Origin: CAZEFK01 sp964511405
GTDB lineage: Bacteria > Pseudomonadota > Alphaproteobacteria > Elsterales > Elsteraceae
Length of the DNA stretch: 30,746 bases
Assembly (NCBI GenBank): GCA_964511405.1
Contig: CAZEFK010000075.1
Span: 1 to 30,746, forward strand
Direction of reading: 5' to 3'
The notes under the pieces were generated by a model. The model had not been told where the DNA came from, did not search any database, and saw only the letters and a list, made by a program, of their open reading frames with translations. Positions 1 through 8,553 of the stretch are shown one piece after another. The translations under genes were made by a program, and so were the position numbers. Within the stretch, counting starts at the first letter, position 1. Each line of letters opens with the position of its first letter.

Positions 1-445
1 CATGAGCTTCGAGCAGTGGAACGCGGTAATCCAGACCAATCTTGCCTCGTGCTTCAACATGTCGAGAGCGGTCATCGAGGGCATGCGCAACCGCCGCTTC
101 GGCCGTATCGTCAATATCGGCTCGATCAACGGCCAGGCCGGCCAGTACGGCCAGGTCAACTACGCCGCCGCCAAATCGGGCATCCATGGCTTCACCAAAG
201 CCCTGGCCCAGGAGGGCGCGCGCTCCGGCATCACCGTCAACGCCATCGCGCCCGGCTACATCGACACCGACATGGTCCGCGCGGTGCCGGCCAACGTGCT
301 GGAGAAGATCGTGGCCAAGATCCCGGTCGGCCGCCTGGGCAAGGCCGAGGAGATCGCCCGCGGCGTCGCCTTCCTGGTCGCCGACGATGCCGGCTTCGTC
401 ACCGGTTCGACCCTGTCGATCAACGGCGGCCAGCACATGTACTGA
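1..445 (+). CDS. phbB: Acetoacetyl-CoA reductase, 3' part (SDR family)
   Basis: This is the C-terminal 147 residues of a short-chain dehydrogenase. The frame is open through base 1, so the true start and the N-terminal Rossmann glycine motif lie outside the window. Visible residues align closely with the PhaB/PhbB family, which reduces acetoacetyl-CoA to (R)-3-hydroxybutyryl-CoA with NADPH for polyhydroxybutyrate synthesis. Counting from the first visible Met, the catalytic Ser is at 41 (NIGSING), Tyr at 54 and Lys at 58 (YAAAK). The family-specific GQYGQ stretch, PGYI.TDM and the end NGGQHMY are also present. A FabG-type 3-oxoacyl-ACP reductase is the alternative, but the NGQ.GQ.GQ.NY pattern and the GG.HM end favour PhbB. 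It converges with the chemoreceptor gene. Confidence 0.88.
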   Translation, partial: MSFEQWNAVIQTNLASCFNMSRAVIEGMRNRRFGRIVNIGSINGQAGQYGQVNYAAAKSGIHGFTKALAQEGARSGITVNAIAPGYIDTDMVRAVPANVLEKIVAKIPVGRLGKAEEIARGVAFLVADDAGFVTGSTLSINGGQHMY

Positions 446-457
446 GGCAGTGGCAGG

Positions 458-498
458 CCCCGCCTCGCCACCGCGCCTGGGCCGGGCGCGGGGCGGGG
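458..498. terminator. GC-rich hairpin between convergent phbB and chemoreceptor genes
   Basis: Arms CCCCGCC (458-464) and GGCGGGG (492-498) enclose an inner stem CCGCGCC (471-477) / GGCGCGG (485-491) with a 7-base loop. A 6-base bulge on the left separates the two stems. It fills the 63-base gap between two convergent stop codons, so it is a plausible bidirectional terminator. There is no proper T-run on either side, so intrinsic termination is uncertain. Confidence 0.5.
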
Positions 499-508
499 TT
501 CGGGCCGG

Positions 509-2476
509 CTACGCCGCTGGCGCCGCGCCGATCTCCGCCAGGAAGCCGTCGATGGCTGCCCCCAGTTCGCTGCACTGCTCGGCCGTGACCGTGCTCGACC
601 GGTAGACCTGGTCCGCGTTGCGCCCGGCGTCGTCCGCCGCCGCGCTGACCTCGCCGAGGGTGTGGGCGATCCGGCCGACCGAACCGGCGGTGACCTGGGC
701 GCCCCGCGAGATTTCGCCGGTGGCTGCGGCCTGCTGCCGGACGGCGGCGGCGATGGTCGTGGCGACCTGGCTGAGGTTTGCGATCACCCCGCCGATGCCG
801 CCGATCGCGTCGGCCGCGTCGGCGCTGCTTTGTTGGATCGCCGCGACCTGGGCAGCGATGCCGGTCGTCGCCTCCGCGGTCTGGGTCGCCAGCGCCTTGA
901 CCTCGGCCGCGACCACGGCGAAGCCGCGCCCGCCGGCCCGCGCGGCTTCGATCGTGGCATTGAGCGCGAGCAGGTTGGTCTGCGCGGCGATGTCCGAGAT
1001 CAGCCGCACCACGGCGCCGATCTCGTCGGCCGCGGCGGAGAGCCCGGCGACCACATGGTTGGTGCGGCCGGCCTGGTCCAACGCGCGTGCAGCCAAGCCG
1101 GCGCCGTGGCTGGCCTGGCGCCCGATCTCGGCGACCGACGCGGCCAGTTCCTCGGACGCTGCCGCCATCGAGTCGACGGCATGGACCGCGTCGTCGGCCT
1201 CGGACCGTGCCGCGCTGGCGGCGCCATGGGTTCGCTCCGAAGCCGCGGTCAGCGCCCCGGCCAGGCCGTGCATGTCGCGCGACGCATCGGTCAGCCGGTT
1301 TGCCACCTGCTTCACGCTGCGCTCGACGGCGCTGGCAACGTCGCCCAGCGCGCGGCGCCGCTCGGCCTCGGCGTCGGCCCGAGCCTGGGCGCGCTGCGCC
1401 TCGAGCTCGCGCATCTCCAGGCCCTGCCGCTGGAACACCGCGACGGTGCGGGCCATGTCGCCCACCTCGTCGCGGCGGCCCTCGCCCACGATGGCAACCC
1501 CGAGATCGCCGTCGGCCAACCGCTGCATCGCACCGCCAAGGAGCCGCAGTGGCCGGGCGATCCGGCCGGCGACCAGCACGCCCGCGGCCAGCGCCGCCAG
1601 GATGCTGAGCGCCGCGACGGCGGCGGCGGTCAGCCGGGCGCTGTCGACCAGGGCGGCGTAGTCGGACTGGTCGACCGAGATCACGAGGGCGCCCAGCGGC
1701 TTGCCGGAATAGTCGTCGATCCGGCTGACCTGGCTGGCGATCGTCCCCACAGCGACGATCTCGGGCTCGGCCGCCGCGACGGCATGGATGGCGGCGGGCA
1801 GGCGGTCCGACGGGATCGGCGGCTGCGGCCCGGCGGCGCCGCGCACCGGCTCGCCGAACCCGTCACCCTTGACCGGCACGAAGGCGATGCCGACGCCGCG
1901 GCGCCGGGCGAAGCCGTCCAGGAACGCGGCGCCGATCGAGAGCCCCACCTCGCCGGTGCCCAGGAACCGGTCGCCCAGGGTCACCGGCACGACCCCGCGG
2001 ATGCCAAGGCCGGCCACGCCGCTCTCGACGCCGCGCACGACCCGGCGGCCGGCGATGGCGTCGACGACGGTCTTGCGGAAGCCGCTCAGGTCGTCGCCGA
2101 ACTTGTCGGGCTGGTGGACGCGGAAGAACGACGTGGCGGGCGCCACATGCAGCTGGATCTGCTCGGCCCCCCAGCCGGCCTTGAGGCCGGGGAAGCCGCC
2201 GACCAGCAGCGGGCCGAGCGGCGTCCGGTCACCGGTCGCCAGTGCCTGCTGCACCGGCGGCAGCGCCGCCAGGACCGCGGCCATCGAGGCCGCCCGCTGG
2301 GTTTCCTGGTCGACCGCATCGAGGAAGGCCTGACGATGCCCGGCCAACTCGCGTCGTGCCGCCGTCTCGACGATCCGGTCGACGATGACCTGGGTCCCGA
2401 AGAACGCCACGAGGGCGATCGCGCCGGCGATCACGGCCAGGGCGGTGGCGATGCGTCCGCGCAGCTTCAATCCCAT
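509..2476 (-). CDS. Methyl-accepting chemotaxis protein (Cache-HAMP-MA)
   Basis: A transmembrane chemoreceptor of 655 aa that would signal through CheA/CheW to the flagellar motor. The first transmembrane segment is about residues 8-29. The periplasmic sensor region (about 30-280) contains FFRVHQPDKFGDDLSGFR, the pattern I associate with dCache_3-type ligand domains. The second membrane segment is about 282-306, followed by a HAMP domain (about 306-360) and the cytoplasmic signalling domain. The signalling hairpin tip contains AAQTNLLALNATIEAARAG and GRGFAVVAAEV (about 497-528). There is no C-terminal CheR-docking pentapeptide; it ends EIGAAPAA. The ATG is preceded by GGAAGGAAG. It lies 62 bases downstream of, and on the same strand as, the sugar-oxidation locus, so it may sense a related compound. 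That link is inferred only from position. Confidence 0.93.
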   Translation of the reverse strand: MGLKLRGRIATALAVIAGAIALVAFFGTQVIVDRIVETAARRELAGHRQAFLDAVDQETQRAASMAAVLAALPPVQQALATGDRTPLGPLLVGGFPGLKAGWGAEQIQLHVAPATSFFRVHQPDKFGDDLSGFRKTVVDAIAGRRVVRGVESGVAGLGIRGVVPVTLGDRFLGTGEVGLSIGAAFLDGFARRRGVGIAFVPVKGDGFGEPVRGAAGPQPPIPSDRLPAAIHAVAAAEPEIVAVGTIASQVSRIDDYSGKPLGALVISVDQSDYAALVDSARLTAAAVAALSILAALAAGVLVAGRIARPLRLLGGAMQRLADGDLGVAIVGEGRRDEVGDMARTVAVFQRQGLEMRELEAQRAQARADAEAERRRALGDVASAVERSVKQVANRLTDASRDMHGLAGALTAASERTHGAASAARSEADDAVHAVDSMAAASEELAASVAEIGRQASHGAGLAARALDQAGRTNHVVAGLSAAADEIGAVVRLISDIAAQTNLLALNATIEAARAGGRGFAVVAAEVKALATQTAEATTGIAAQVAAIQQSSADAADAIGGIGGVIANLSQVATTIAAAVRQQAAATGEISRGAQVTAGSVGRIAHTLGEVSAAADDAGRNADQVYRSSTVTAEQCSELGAAIDGFLAEIGAAPAA

Positions 2477-2538
2477 GACCGCTTCCTTCCTGCACCCGCC
2501 GTCGGCGTCAGGGTAGCGGCGACTTCCTCACGAATTCC

Positions 2539-4164
2539 TTAGTCCACGCTCGTCAGCACCGCGGCAGCGGCATCGGTGGCCGCGCGGCCGCCAATGAGGT
2601 CAGCCGCCTTCTCGGCCAGCATGATGGTCGGCGCATTGGTGTTGCAGGACGGGATCCGCGGCATGGCCGACGAGTCGCAGACGCGCAGGCCCTCCAGGCC
2701 GCGCACGCGCAGCGCCGGGTCCAGCACGGCATCGGCGTCGGCGCCCATCCGGCAGGTGCCGCAGGGATGGTGGTCGGTCTTGGCCGACTCCGCGGCATAG
2801 GCGGCAAGGTCGGCGTCGCTGGTGCGCCTGGGCCCCGGCAGGCGCTCGGCCAGCACGAAGGGGCGCAGCGCCGGCTGGGCCAGGATCTCGCGGGCCATGC
2901 GCAGGCCGGCCAGCGCGTGCACGCGATCCTCGGGCTCGGCCCAGTAGTTGGGATCGATCAGCGGTGCGGCCGCCGGGTCGGCGCTGGCCAGGCGCACGGT
3001 GCCCCGCGAGCGCGGCCTGAGATAGGCCGAGTTCAGCGTGACGCCGCCATTGCGCAGCTTGTCGACCCCGGCCTCGATGCCGGAGCCCAGGCCCAGATGG
3101 AACTGGATGTCGGGCCAGTCGGGGTCGCCCCCGGCATGCCAGAAGCCGCCGGTCTCGAACAGCGTCGAGGCCACCGGGCCGCGCCGGAACAGCAGATATT
3201 CGATCCCGGCCAGCGCTGCGCGATGCGGCTTGGCGTAGGCGTCGTAGGTGAAGGCGCCGCGGCACTCGGCGATGGCATAGAGGTCCAGATGGTCCTGGAG
3301 GTTGCGGCCGACCCCGGGCAGGTCGTGGACCGGCGCGATCCCGATGGCGGCCAGCTCGTCGGCCGGGCCGATGCCGGACAGCAGCAGCAGCCGCGGCGAG
3401 CCGATGGCGCCTGAGGTCACCAGCACCTCGCGGTCGCAGCGCACGGCCTCGCGCCCGCCGGCGCCGGCGATCTCGACGCCCACGGCGCGGCCCTGCTCGA
3501 CCACGACGCGCAGCACCGGGGCGCCGGTGCGCACGGTCAGGTTGGAACGTTCCAAAACCGGCTTGAGATAAGCGCTCGCCGCCGACGACCGGCGGCCGTT
3601 CCGCACCGTCACTTGATAGTGCCCGACCCCGGCCTGGACCCGGCCGTTGAAGTCGTGGTTGTAGGGAATGCCGTATTCCTGGGCGGCGCGCAGGAACGCC
3701 TCGCCGATGGGCAGCGGGTTGACCGGCGCCGATACGCCCAGCGGCCCGCCATAGGCATGGAAGGCGTCGACATAGCGCTGGTTGTCCTCGGCTCGGCGGA
3801 AATAGGGCAGGACCTCGCGCCAGCTCCAGCCGGCGCAGCCGGCCGCGGCCCAGGCGTCATAGTCGCGCGGGTTGCCGCGAGTATAGACCTGGGCGTTGAT
3901 CGACGAGCCGCCGCCCAGCACCCGCGCCTGGGTGTAGCGCAGCACCCGGCCGCCCAGATGCGCCTGCGGCACCGTCGACCAGCCCCAGCTGGCGATGCCC
4001 TTGGTCATTCTGGCAAAGCCGGCCGGCATGTGGAACAGCGGGTGGCGGTCGCGGCCGCCGGCCTCCAGCAGCAGCACGCGGACCGCCGGGTCCTCGGTCA
4101 GGCGGTGGGCGAGCACGCAGCCGGCGGGGCCGGCGCCGGTGATGATGTAGTCGTAGCGGGTCAT
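2539..4164 (-). CDS. GMC-family FAD oxidoreductase (choline dehydrogenase-like)
   Basis: A 541-residue flavoprotein of the glucose-methanol-choline family, oxidising an alcohol or sugar hydroxyl with FAD. The N-terminal FAD-binding motif is ITGAGPAGCVLAHRL, and the GMC signature lies around ARVLGGGSSINAQVYTRG. The catalytic pair is His466 in DHHPCGTCRMG and Asn510 in NTNAPTIMLAEK. There is no signal peptide or membrane anchor, so it is probably cytoplasmic. The frame is open well upstream, but I chose the ATG at 4164 because it begins the Rossmann fold directly and overlaps the upstream GMC stop by 4 bases (ATGA). It resembles BetA in length and motifs, but the sugar-transport setting and absence of betB/betI argue against choline as substrate. 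It carries an intragenic copy of the LacI operator-like palindrome. Confidence 0.9.
   Translation of the reverse strand: MTRYDYIITGAGPAGCVLAHRLTEDPAVRVLLLEAGGRDRHPLFHMPAGFARMTKGIASWGWSTVPQAHLGGRVLRYTQARVLGGGSSINAQVYTRGNPRDYDAWAAAGCAGWSWREVLPYFRRAEDNQRYVDAFHAYGGPLGVSAPVNPLPIGEAFLRAAQEYGIPYNHDFNGRVQAGVGHYQVTVRNGRRSSAASAYLKPVLERSNLTVRTGAPVLRVVVEQGRAVGVEIAGAGGREAVRCDREVLVTSGAIGSPRLLLLSGIGPADELAAIGIAPVHDLPGVGRNLQDHLDLYAIAECRGAFTYDAYAKPHRAALAGIEYLLFRRGPVASTLFETGGFWHAGGDPDWPDIQFHLGLGSGIEAGVDKLRNGGVTLNSAYLRPRSRGTVRLASADPAAAPLIDPNYWAEPEDRVHALAGLRMAREILAQPALRPFVLAERLPGPRRTSDADLAAYAAESAKTDHHPCGTCRMGADADAVLDPALRVRGLEGLRVCDSSAMPRIPSCNTNAPTIMLAEKAADLIGGRAATDAAAAVLTSVD
3542..3555. promoter_or_regulatory. 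Intragenic copy of the LacI operator-like palindrome
   Basis: TTGGAACGTTCCAA, a perfect 14-base palindrome, lies within the choline-dehydrogenase-like gene (codons for LERSNL). Its 12-base core is identical to the palindrome at the promoter of the LacI-family gene 10.8 kb away in the same locus. An exact repeat of a given 12-mer in about 30 kb is unlikely by chance, so it may be an auxiliary operator or roadblock site. No promoter is evident beside it. Confidence 0.45.
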
Positions 4165-5645
4165 GCGGAACCGCCTGCCGAAGCGATGTGGTCGGCGACC
4201 CGCAGCGCCTGGGCTGCAATGGTCAGCGCCGGGTTGACCGCGGCCGAGCTGGGCAGGAACCCGGCGTCGACCACGAACAGGTTGGGATGGTCGTGGGCCC
4301 GGCACATCGGATCCAGTGCCGAGGTCGCGGGGTCGGTGCCGAAGCGCACGGTGCCGCACTGGTGCGAGGGCGTGCGCCGGTCGAAGGCGCGGGTCAGCAC
4401 GATCGGGTAGCCGGCAGCGCGGAAGCGGTCGCGCATGCGGGCGATCAGGGCCCGATGGCCGGCCATGTTGCTGCGCCGCCAGTCGAGCACGATGCGGCCG
4501 CCGTCGACGCGCACGCGGCTGTCGGGGTTGGGCAGGTCCTCGCTCATCAGGTACCAGTCGACGCTGTGCCGGGACAGGCGCGACAGCAGCCGTTCCGGCA
4601 CCATCGGCAGGCTGGCCTTGAGGATGGGGGCGGTGACGCGGCCCAGGAGCTGGGCGTTGCCCAAGGGCGGTCCGCCGACCCCGTCGTCCAGGTAGAAGTC
4701 GTTGATGCCCAGGGTCTTCTGGTAGACCGAGTCGTTCACCGTGCGGGGATCGACCGCCAGCATCGCCGTGCAGTTGTGGTTCATGAAATGGCGGCCGACC
4801 ACGCCCGAGCGATTGGCGACGCCCGACCGCAGCAGCAGGGCGGCCGAATTGACCGCGCCGGCCGCCACGACCACCAGGCCGGCGCCCAGCACCCGGCGCT
4901 GGCCGCCGCGGCTGACCTCGACGCCCTCGATGCGCCGGCCGTCCGCGCCGACGACCAGGCGCACCGCCTCGGTGCCGGTCAGCAGCGTGAACCGCGGGTT
5001 GCGCTCGGCCGCGGCCAGCGCCGCGGTCTCCGCGTCGAGCTTGCCGCCGCCGGTGTTGGGGAAGGCATCCCACGGCGTCGCGCCGCGCTGGAGCCAGCGC
5101 TCGACATCGACCGCCAGCGGCAGCGAAAAGGGCCGCAGACCGACCGCGGCCAGGCGCTGGCGCATCGCCGCGATCGCCGGTTCGTCGGGCACCGGCGGGT
5201 GGCCATAGGGCGTCGAGCGCGGCGGCTCGGTCGGATCGCCGCCGGCCTGGCCGCGCACCTGGAACAGCGCCTCGGCGCGGCCGTACCAGGGTTCGAGATC
5301 CTCGTAGGGGAAGGGCCAGGCCGGCGACACGCCCTCGGCATGGGCCATCTCCTGGAAGTCCTCGCGGCGGAAGCGCAGCAGCACGGCACCGTAGAACTTG
5401 GAATTGCCGCCGACATAGTAGTAGTTGCCGGGATTGAAGGCACGGCCGTGGGCGTCATGCCAGGACTCGCGCGGCCGGAACACGCCGTCGATGAAGATGG
5501 CGCGGGCGTCGCGCGCCGCCGGACAATCGGCCAGCCGCTCGCCGCGCTCGATCATGGTAACGGCGGCGCCGCTGCCGGCCAGCCCGGCCGCCAGGGTCGC
5601 GCCGCCGATGCCCGAGCCGATGATCAGCACGTCGGGCGCGCTCAT
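4161..5645 (-). CDS. GMC-family oxidoreductase, sugar-oxidase-like
   Basis: A second GMC flavoprotein, 494 aa, of a different subfamily from its neighbour. It has the dinucleotide motif LIIGSGIGGATLAAGLAGSG, a NYYYVGGNSKFYG substrate-loop region, and a C-terminal domain with SHQCGT (His428) and AAVNPALT (Asn471). These match the His/Asn pair of GMC enzymes such as pyranose 2-oxidase and bacterial glucoside or gluconate dehydrogenases. No Tat or Sec signal and no adjacent small or cytochrome subunit gene are seen. The ATG at 5645 overlaps the ATPase stop (ATGA), and its own stop overlaps the next GMC start, so translation of the three is probably coupled. It probably oxidises a sugar, glycoside or polyol imported by the adjoining transporter; the substrate is inferred, not shown. 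Confidence 0.85.
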   Translation of the reverse strand: MSAPDVLIIGSGIGGATLAAGLAGSGAAVTMIERGERLADCPAARDARAIFIDGVFRPRESWHDAHGRAFNPGNYYYVGGNSKFYGAVLLRFRREDFQEMAHAEGVSPAWPFPYEDLEPWYGRAEALFQVRGQAGGDPTEPPRSTPYGHPPVPDEPAIAAMRQRLAAVGLRPFSLPLAVDVERWLQRGATPWDAFPNTGGGKLDAETAALAAAERNPRFTLLTGTEAVRLVVGADGRRIEGVEVSRGGQRRVLGAGLVVVAAGAVNSAALLLRSGVANRSGVVGRHFMNHNCTAMLAVDPRTVNDSVYQKTLGINDFYLDDGVGGPPLGNAQLLGRVTAPILKASLPMVPERLLSRLSRHSVDWYLMSEDLPNPDSRVRVDGGRIVLDWRRSNMAGHRALIARMRDRFRAAGYPIVLTRAFDRRTPSHQCGTVRFGTDPATSALDPMCRAHDHPNLFVVDAGFLPSSAAVNPALTIAAQALRVADHIASAGGSA

Positions 5646-6757
5646 GACAGGCGGGCGCCGCCCTCGGGATCGAACAGCACCGCCTTGTCCAGGTTGAACG
5701 CGAACGGCACCACGTCGCCCAGGCGCACCGCGGCGTCGGCGCGCATCCGAGCCACCACTTCGCGGCCGGCCAGGCTGGTGACCACAAAGGTGTCGGAGCC
5801 GGCGGGCTCGATGATCTCGACCGGGCAATCCAGCACCGCGACGGCGCCGGCCGCGCGGTCGGCGCCGTCGCGGTCGGTGATCGCCTCGGGCCGGATGCCC
5901 AGGATGACGCGGCGGCCGGGCGTGAGCGCGTCGGCGCGGACGGTCGGCGGCGCGTCCAGCAGGATCGCGGGCGCCGTCCCGCCGTCGAGGGCCAGGGCCG
6001 GCCGGCCGTCGCGCGCGACCACGCTGGCGGCCATCAGGTTCATCGAGGGCGAGCCCATGAACTCGGCCACGAACAGGTTGGCCGGGCGGTTGTAGATCTC
6101 GGCCGGGGTGCCGACCTGCTGCAAGGCACCCTCGCGCAGCACCGCGATCTTGGTGGCCAGGGTCATGGCCTCGATCTGGTCGTGGGTGACATAGACGATG
6201 GTGGCGCGGGTCTGCTGATGCAGGCGCTTGATCTCGACCCGCATGTCCACGCGCAGCTTGGCGTCCAGGTTGGACAGGGGCTCGTCGAACAGGAACAGCC
6301 GCGGCTCGCGCACCAGCGCCCGGCCCATGGCGACGCGCTGGCGCTGGCCGCCCGACAGCTGGCTCGGGCGCCGGTCCAACAGATGCTCGATCTGCAGGGT
6401 CTTGGCCACTGCCGCCACGCGGCCGGCGCGCTCGGCCTTGGGCACGCCGCGCATCTCCAGCCCGAAGCCCATGTTCTGCGCCACCGACATGGTCGGGTAG
6501 AGCGCGTAGGACTGGAACACCATGGCGATGTCGCGCCGGGACGGGTGCAGGTCGTTGATGCGCTGGCCGGCCAGGCGGATCTCGCCGTCGGTCACCGCCT
6601 CCAGCCCGGCGATGCTGTTGAGCAGGGTGGACTTGCCGCAGCCAGACGGGCCGATCAGCACCAGGAAGCCGCCTTCGTCGAGCGACAGGTCGATGCCCTT
6701 GAGCACCTCCAGCCCGCCGAAGCGCTTGCGCAGGCCCACGATGTCCAGGAACGCCAT
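5642..6757 (-). CDS. CUT1 sugar ABC transporter ATPase (MalK/UgpC type)
   Basis: The 371-residue ATP-hydrolysing subunit of a carbohydrate importer. Walker A is GPSGCGKST (Lys42), the Q-loop is VFQSYALYPTMSV, the ABC signature is LSGGQRQRVAMGRAL, and Walker B with D-loop is FLFDEPLSNLDAK. The switch His lies in YVTHDQIEAM. Residues from about 235 onward form the C-terminal OB/TOBE regulatory region found in MalK and UgpC (EFMGSPSMNLM, ILGIRPEAI). Length is normal for the family. The start is 4 bases after the permease stop and the stop overlaps the next start, placing it inside one polycistron with both permeases and the binding protein. Confidence 0.95.
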   Translation of the reverse strand: MAFLDIVGLRKRFGGLEVLKGIDLSLDEGGFLVLIGPSGCGKSTLLNSIAGLEAVTDGEIRLAGQRINDLHPSRRDIAMVFQSYALYPTMSVAQNMGFGLEMRGVPKAERAGRVAAVAKTLQIEHLLDRRPSQLSGGQRQRVAMGRALVREPRLFLFDEPLSNLDAKLRVDMRVEIKRLHQQTRATIVYVTHDQIEAMTLATKIAVLREGALQQVGTPAEIYNRPANLFVAEFMGSPSMNLMAASVVARDGRPALALDGGTAPAILLDAPPTVRADALTPGRRVILGIRPEAITDRDGADRAAGAVAVLDCPVEIIEPAGSDTFVVTSLAGREVVARMRADAAVRLGDVVPFAFNLDKAVLFDPEGGARLS

Positions 6758-6761
6758 GTCC

Positions 6762-7616
6762 TTATCCCTTGACCGCGCCGGCCATCAGGCCGCGCACGAA
6801 GTAGCGGCCGGCGATGACATAGACCGCCAGCGTCGGCAGGCCGGCGAAGATCGCCGCCGCCATGTTGACGTTGTATTCCTTCACGCCGGTCGACGAGTTC
6901 ACCAGGTTGTTGAGCGCCACGGTCATCGGCGCGGATTCGCCTGAGGCGAACGAGACGCCGAACAGGAAGTCGTTCCAGATATTGGTGAATTGGAAGATCA
7001 CCGTGACCACGATGATGGGCAGCGAGCTCGGCAGCAGGATGCGGGTGAAGATCCGGAAGAAGCCGGCGCCGTCGATCATCGCCGCGCGCACCAGCTCGTC
7101 CGGGTAGGCGACGTAGAAGTTGCGGAAGAACAGGGTGGTGAAGCCCAGGCCATAGATGACGTGGACCAGGACCAGGCCGCCGGTGCTGTTGGCGAGCCCC
7201 AGGGTGCCGAGCACCCGGGCCATGGGCACCAGCACCACCTGGAACGGGATGAAGCAGCCGAACAACATCATCCCGAACACCAGACGGTGGCCGGCGAAGC
7301 GCCACTTGGTCAGCACATAGCCGTTGAGCGCGCCGAGCAGGGTCGAGAGCGCGACCGCCGGCACCACCATGCGGATCGAGTTCCAGAAATAGCCCTTGAT
7401 GCCGGCGCAGGTGAGGCCGATGCAGGCGGTGCTCCAGGCCTTGGCCCAGGGTGCCAGCGTCGGGGCTTCGGGCAGCGACAGCATGGTGCCGGCGTGGATC
7501 TCGTCCAAGGTCTTGAGCGAGGTCACGACCATCACGAACAGCGGCAGCAGGAACAGGGCCGCGAACAGCAGCAGCGGGCCGTAGACCAGGGTCCGGGTCG
7601 CCAGACGCGCGGTCAC
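6762..7616 (-). CDS. CUT1 sugar ABC transporter permease (MalG/GtsC type)
   Basis: A 284-residue inner-membrane permease with about six transmembrane segments. The first is VYGPLLLFAALFLLPLFVMV. The cytoplasmic EAA loop that docks on the ATPase reads DELVRAAMIDGAGFFRIF followed by LLPSSLP, and the protein ends RGLMAGAVKG, typical of this family. I chose the GTG at 7616: it overlaps the upstream permease stop (GTGA) and has GGAG seven bases upstream. Reading further upstream would run only through the other permease's frame. It pairs with the adjacent MalF-type permease to form the membrane channel. Confidence 0.93.
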   Translation of the reverse strand: MTARLATRTLVYGPLLLFAALFLLPLFVMVVTSLKTLDEIHAGTMLSLPEAPTLAPWAKAWSTACIGLTCAGIKGYFWNSIRMVVPAVALSTLLGALNGYVLTKWRFAGHRLVFGMMLFGCFIPFQVVLVPMARVLGTLGLANSTGGLVLVHVIYGLGFTTLFFRNFYVAYPDELVRAAMIDGAGFFRIFTRILLPSSLPIIVVTVIFQFTNIWNDFLFGVSFASGESAPMTVALNNLVNSSTGVKEYNVNMAAAIFAGLPTLAVYVIAGRYFVRGLMAGAVKG

Positions 7617-8533
7617 CGGCGCCGCTCCGCCAGCTCGGAATAGAGATAGGGCACGATGATCGCGGCGATGGTCATCAGCATGGTGATCGCGCTGGCGGCG
7701 CCCACGGCCATCTGGTTGCGCGTGAAGGTGTAGGAATACATGAAGGTCGAGGGCAGCTCGGTCGCGTTGCCGGGGCCGCCGCCGGTCAGGGCCACCACCA
7801 GGTCGTAGGACTTGATGGCCATGTGGGCGAGCACGATGAACGCCGACAGGAACACCGGACGGAGCTGCGGGATCACGACCCGCCAGTAGATGTTGAAGGC
7901 CGAGGCGCCGTCGATCTGCGCCGCCTTCAGGATCTCGCCGTCGATGCCGCGCAGGCCGGCCAGGAACATGGCCATGACGAAGCCGGTCGTCTGCCAGACC
8001 GCGGCGATCACGACCGTGTAGATCGCGTAATCGGGGTTGACCAGCCAGTCGAACTTGAAGCTCTGCCAGCCCCACGCATGCATCAGGCGGTCGAGGCCGA
8101 GGCCCGGATTGAGGAACCACTGCCAGGCGGTGCCGGTGATGATCAGCGACACGGCCATGGGGTAGAGATAGATCGTGCGCAGCACGCCCTCGGCCCGCAC
8201 CCGCTGGTCCAGGAGGATCGCGATCAGCAGGCCCAGGGCCATCGACACCGAGATGTAGAGGCCGCCGAAGATCCCGAGGTTGGTCAGCGCCATGTACCAG
8301 TTGGGCGCCCGCCACAGCCGGTCATAGGGATCGAGGCCGATGAACAGGTAGGACGGCATCAGCCGCGAGGCCGACATCGACAGGTACACGGTCCACAGGA
8401 TGAAGCCGTAGACGAACAGCAGCACCAGCGCGAACGAGGGCGCCAGCACCAGCTTGGGCAGATGGCTCTGCAGCCAGCCGACGCCGGGCATGGCGCGCCG
8501 GCGGGCCGGGCCGGCCAGGGTGGCGACGGACAT
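7613..8533 (-). CDS. CUT1 sugar ABC transporter permease (MalF/GtsB type)
   Basis: A 306-residue inner-membrane permease, the first of the pair. The N-terminal cytoplasmic stretch is followed by LVLAPSFALVLLFVYGFILW and five further membrane segments. The EAA loop is EILKAAQIDGASAFNIYWRV followed by IPQLRP, and VALTGGGPGNAT is the usual motif near its C-terminus. A TTG five codons upstream is also in frame, but the ATG at 8533 has GGAG seven bases ahead and is preferred. It is separated from the binding-protein gene by 55 bases holding a strong palindrome, and overlaps the next permease start by 4 bases. Confidence 0.93.
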   Translation of the reverse strand: MSVATLAGPARRRAMPGVGWLQSHLPKLVLAPSFALVLLFVYGFILWTVYLSMSASRLMPSYLFIGLDPYDRLWRAPNWYMALTNLGIFGGLYISVSMALGLLIAILLDQRVRAEGVLRTIYLYPMAVSLIITGTAWQWFLNPGLGLDRLMHAWGWQSFKFDWLVNPDYAIYTVVIAAVWQTTGFVMAMFLAGLRGIDGEILKAAQIDGASAFNIYWRVVIPQLRPVFLSAFIVLAHMAIKSYDLVVALTGGGPGNATELPSTFMYSYTFTRNQMAVGAASAITMLMTIAAIIVPYLYSELAERRR

Positions 8534-8553
8534 CGGCAAGCTCCGCAAGCGAG

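Noticed and set aside
2539..4164. Choline-to-betaine (bet) locus
   Set aside because: No betaine aldehyde dehydrogenase, BetI or choline transporter is present; the neighbours are sugar-transport and CoA-ester genes.
4165..5073. N-terminal extension of the choline-dehydrogenase-like frame
   Set aside because: The extension reads as low-complexity Arg/Gly/Pro sequence out of frame with the upstream GMC gene; the FAD motif begins right after the ATG at 4164.
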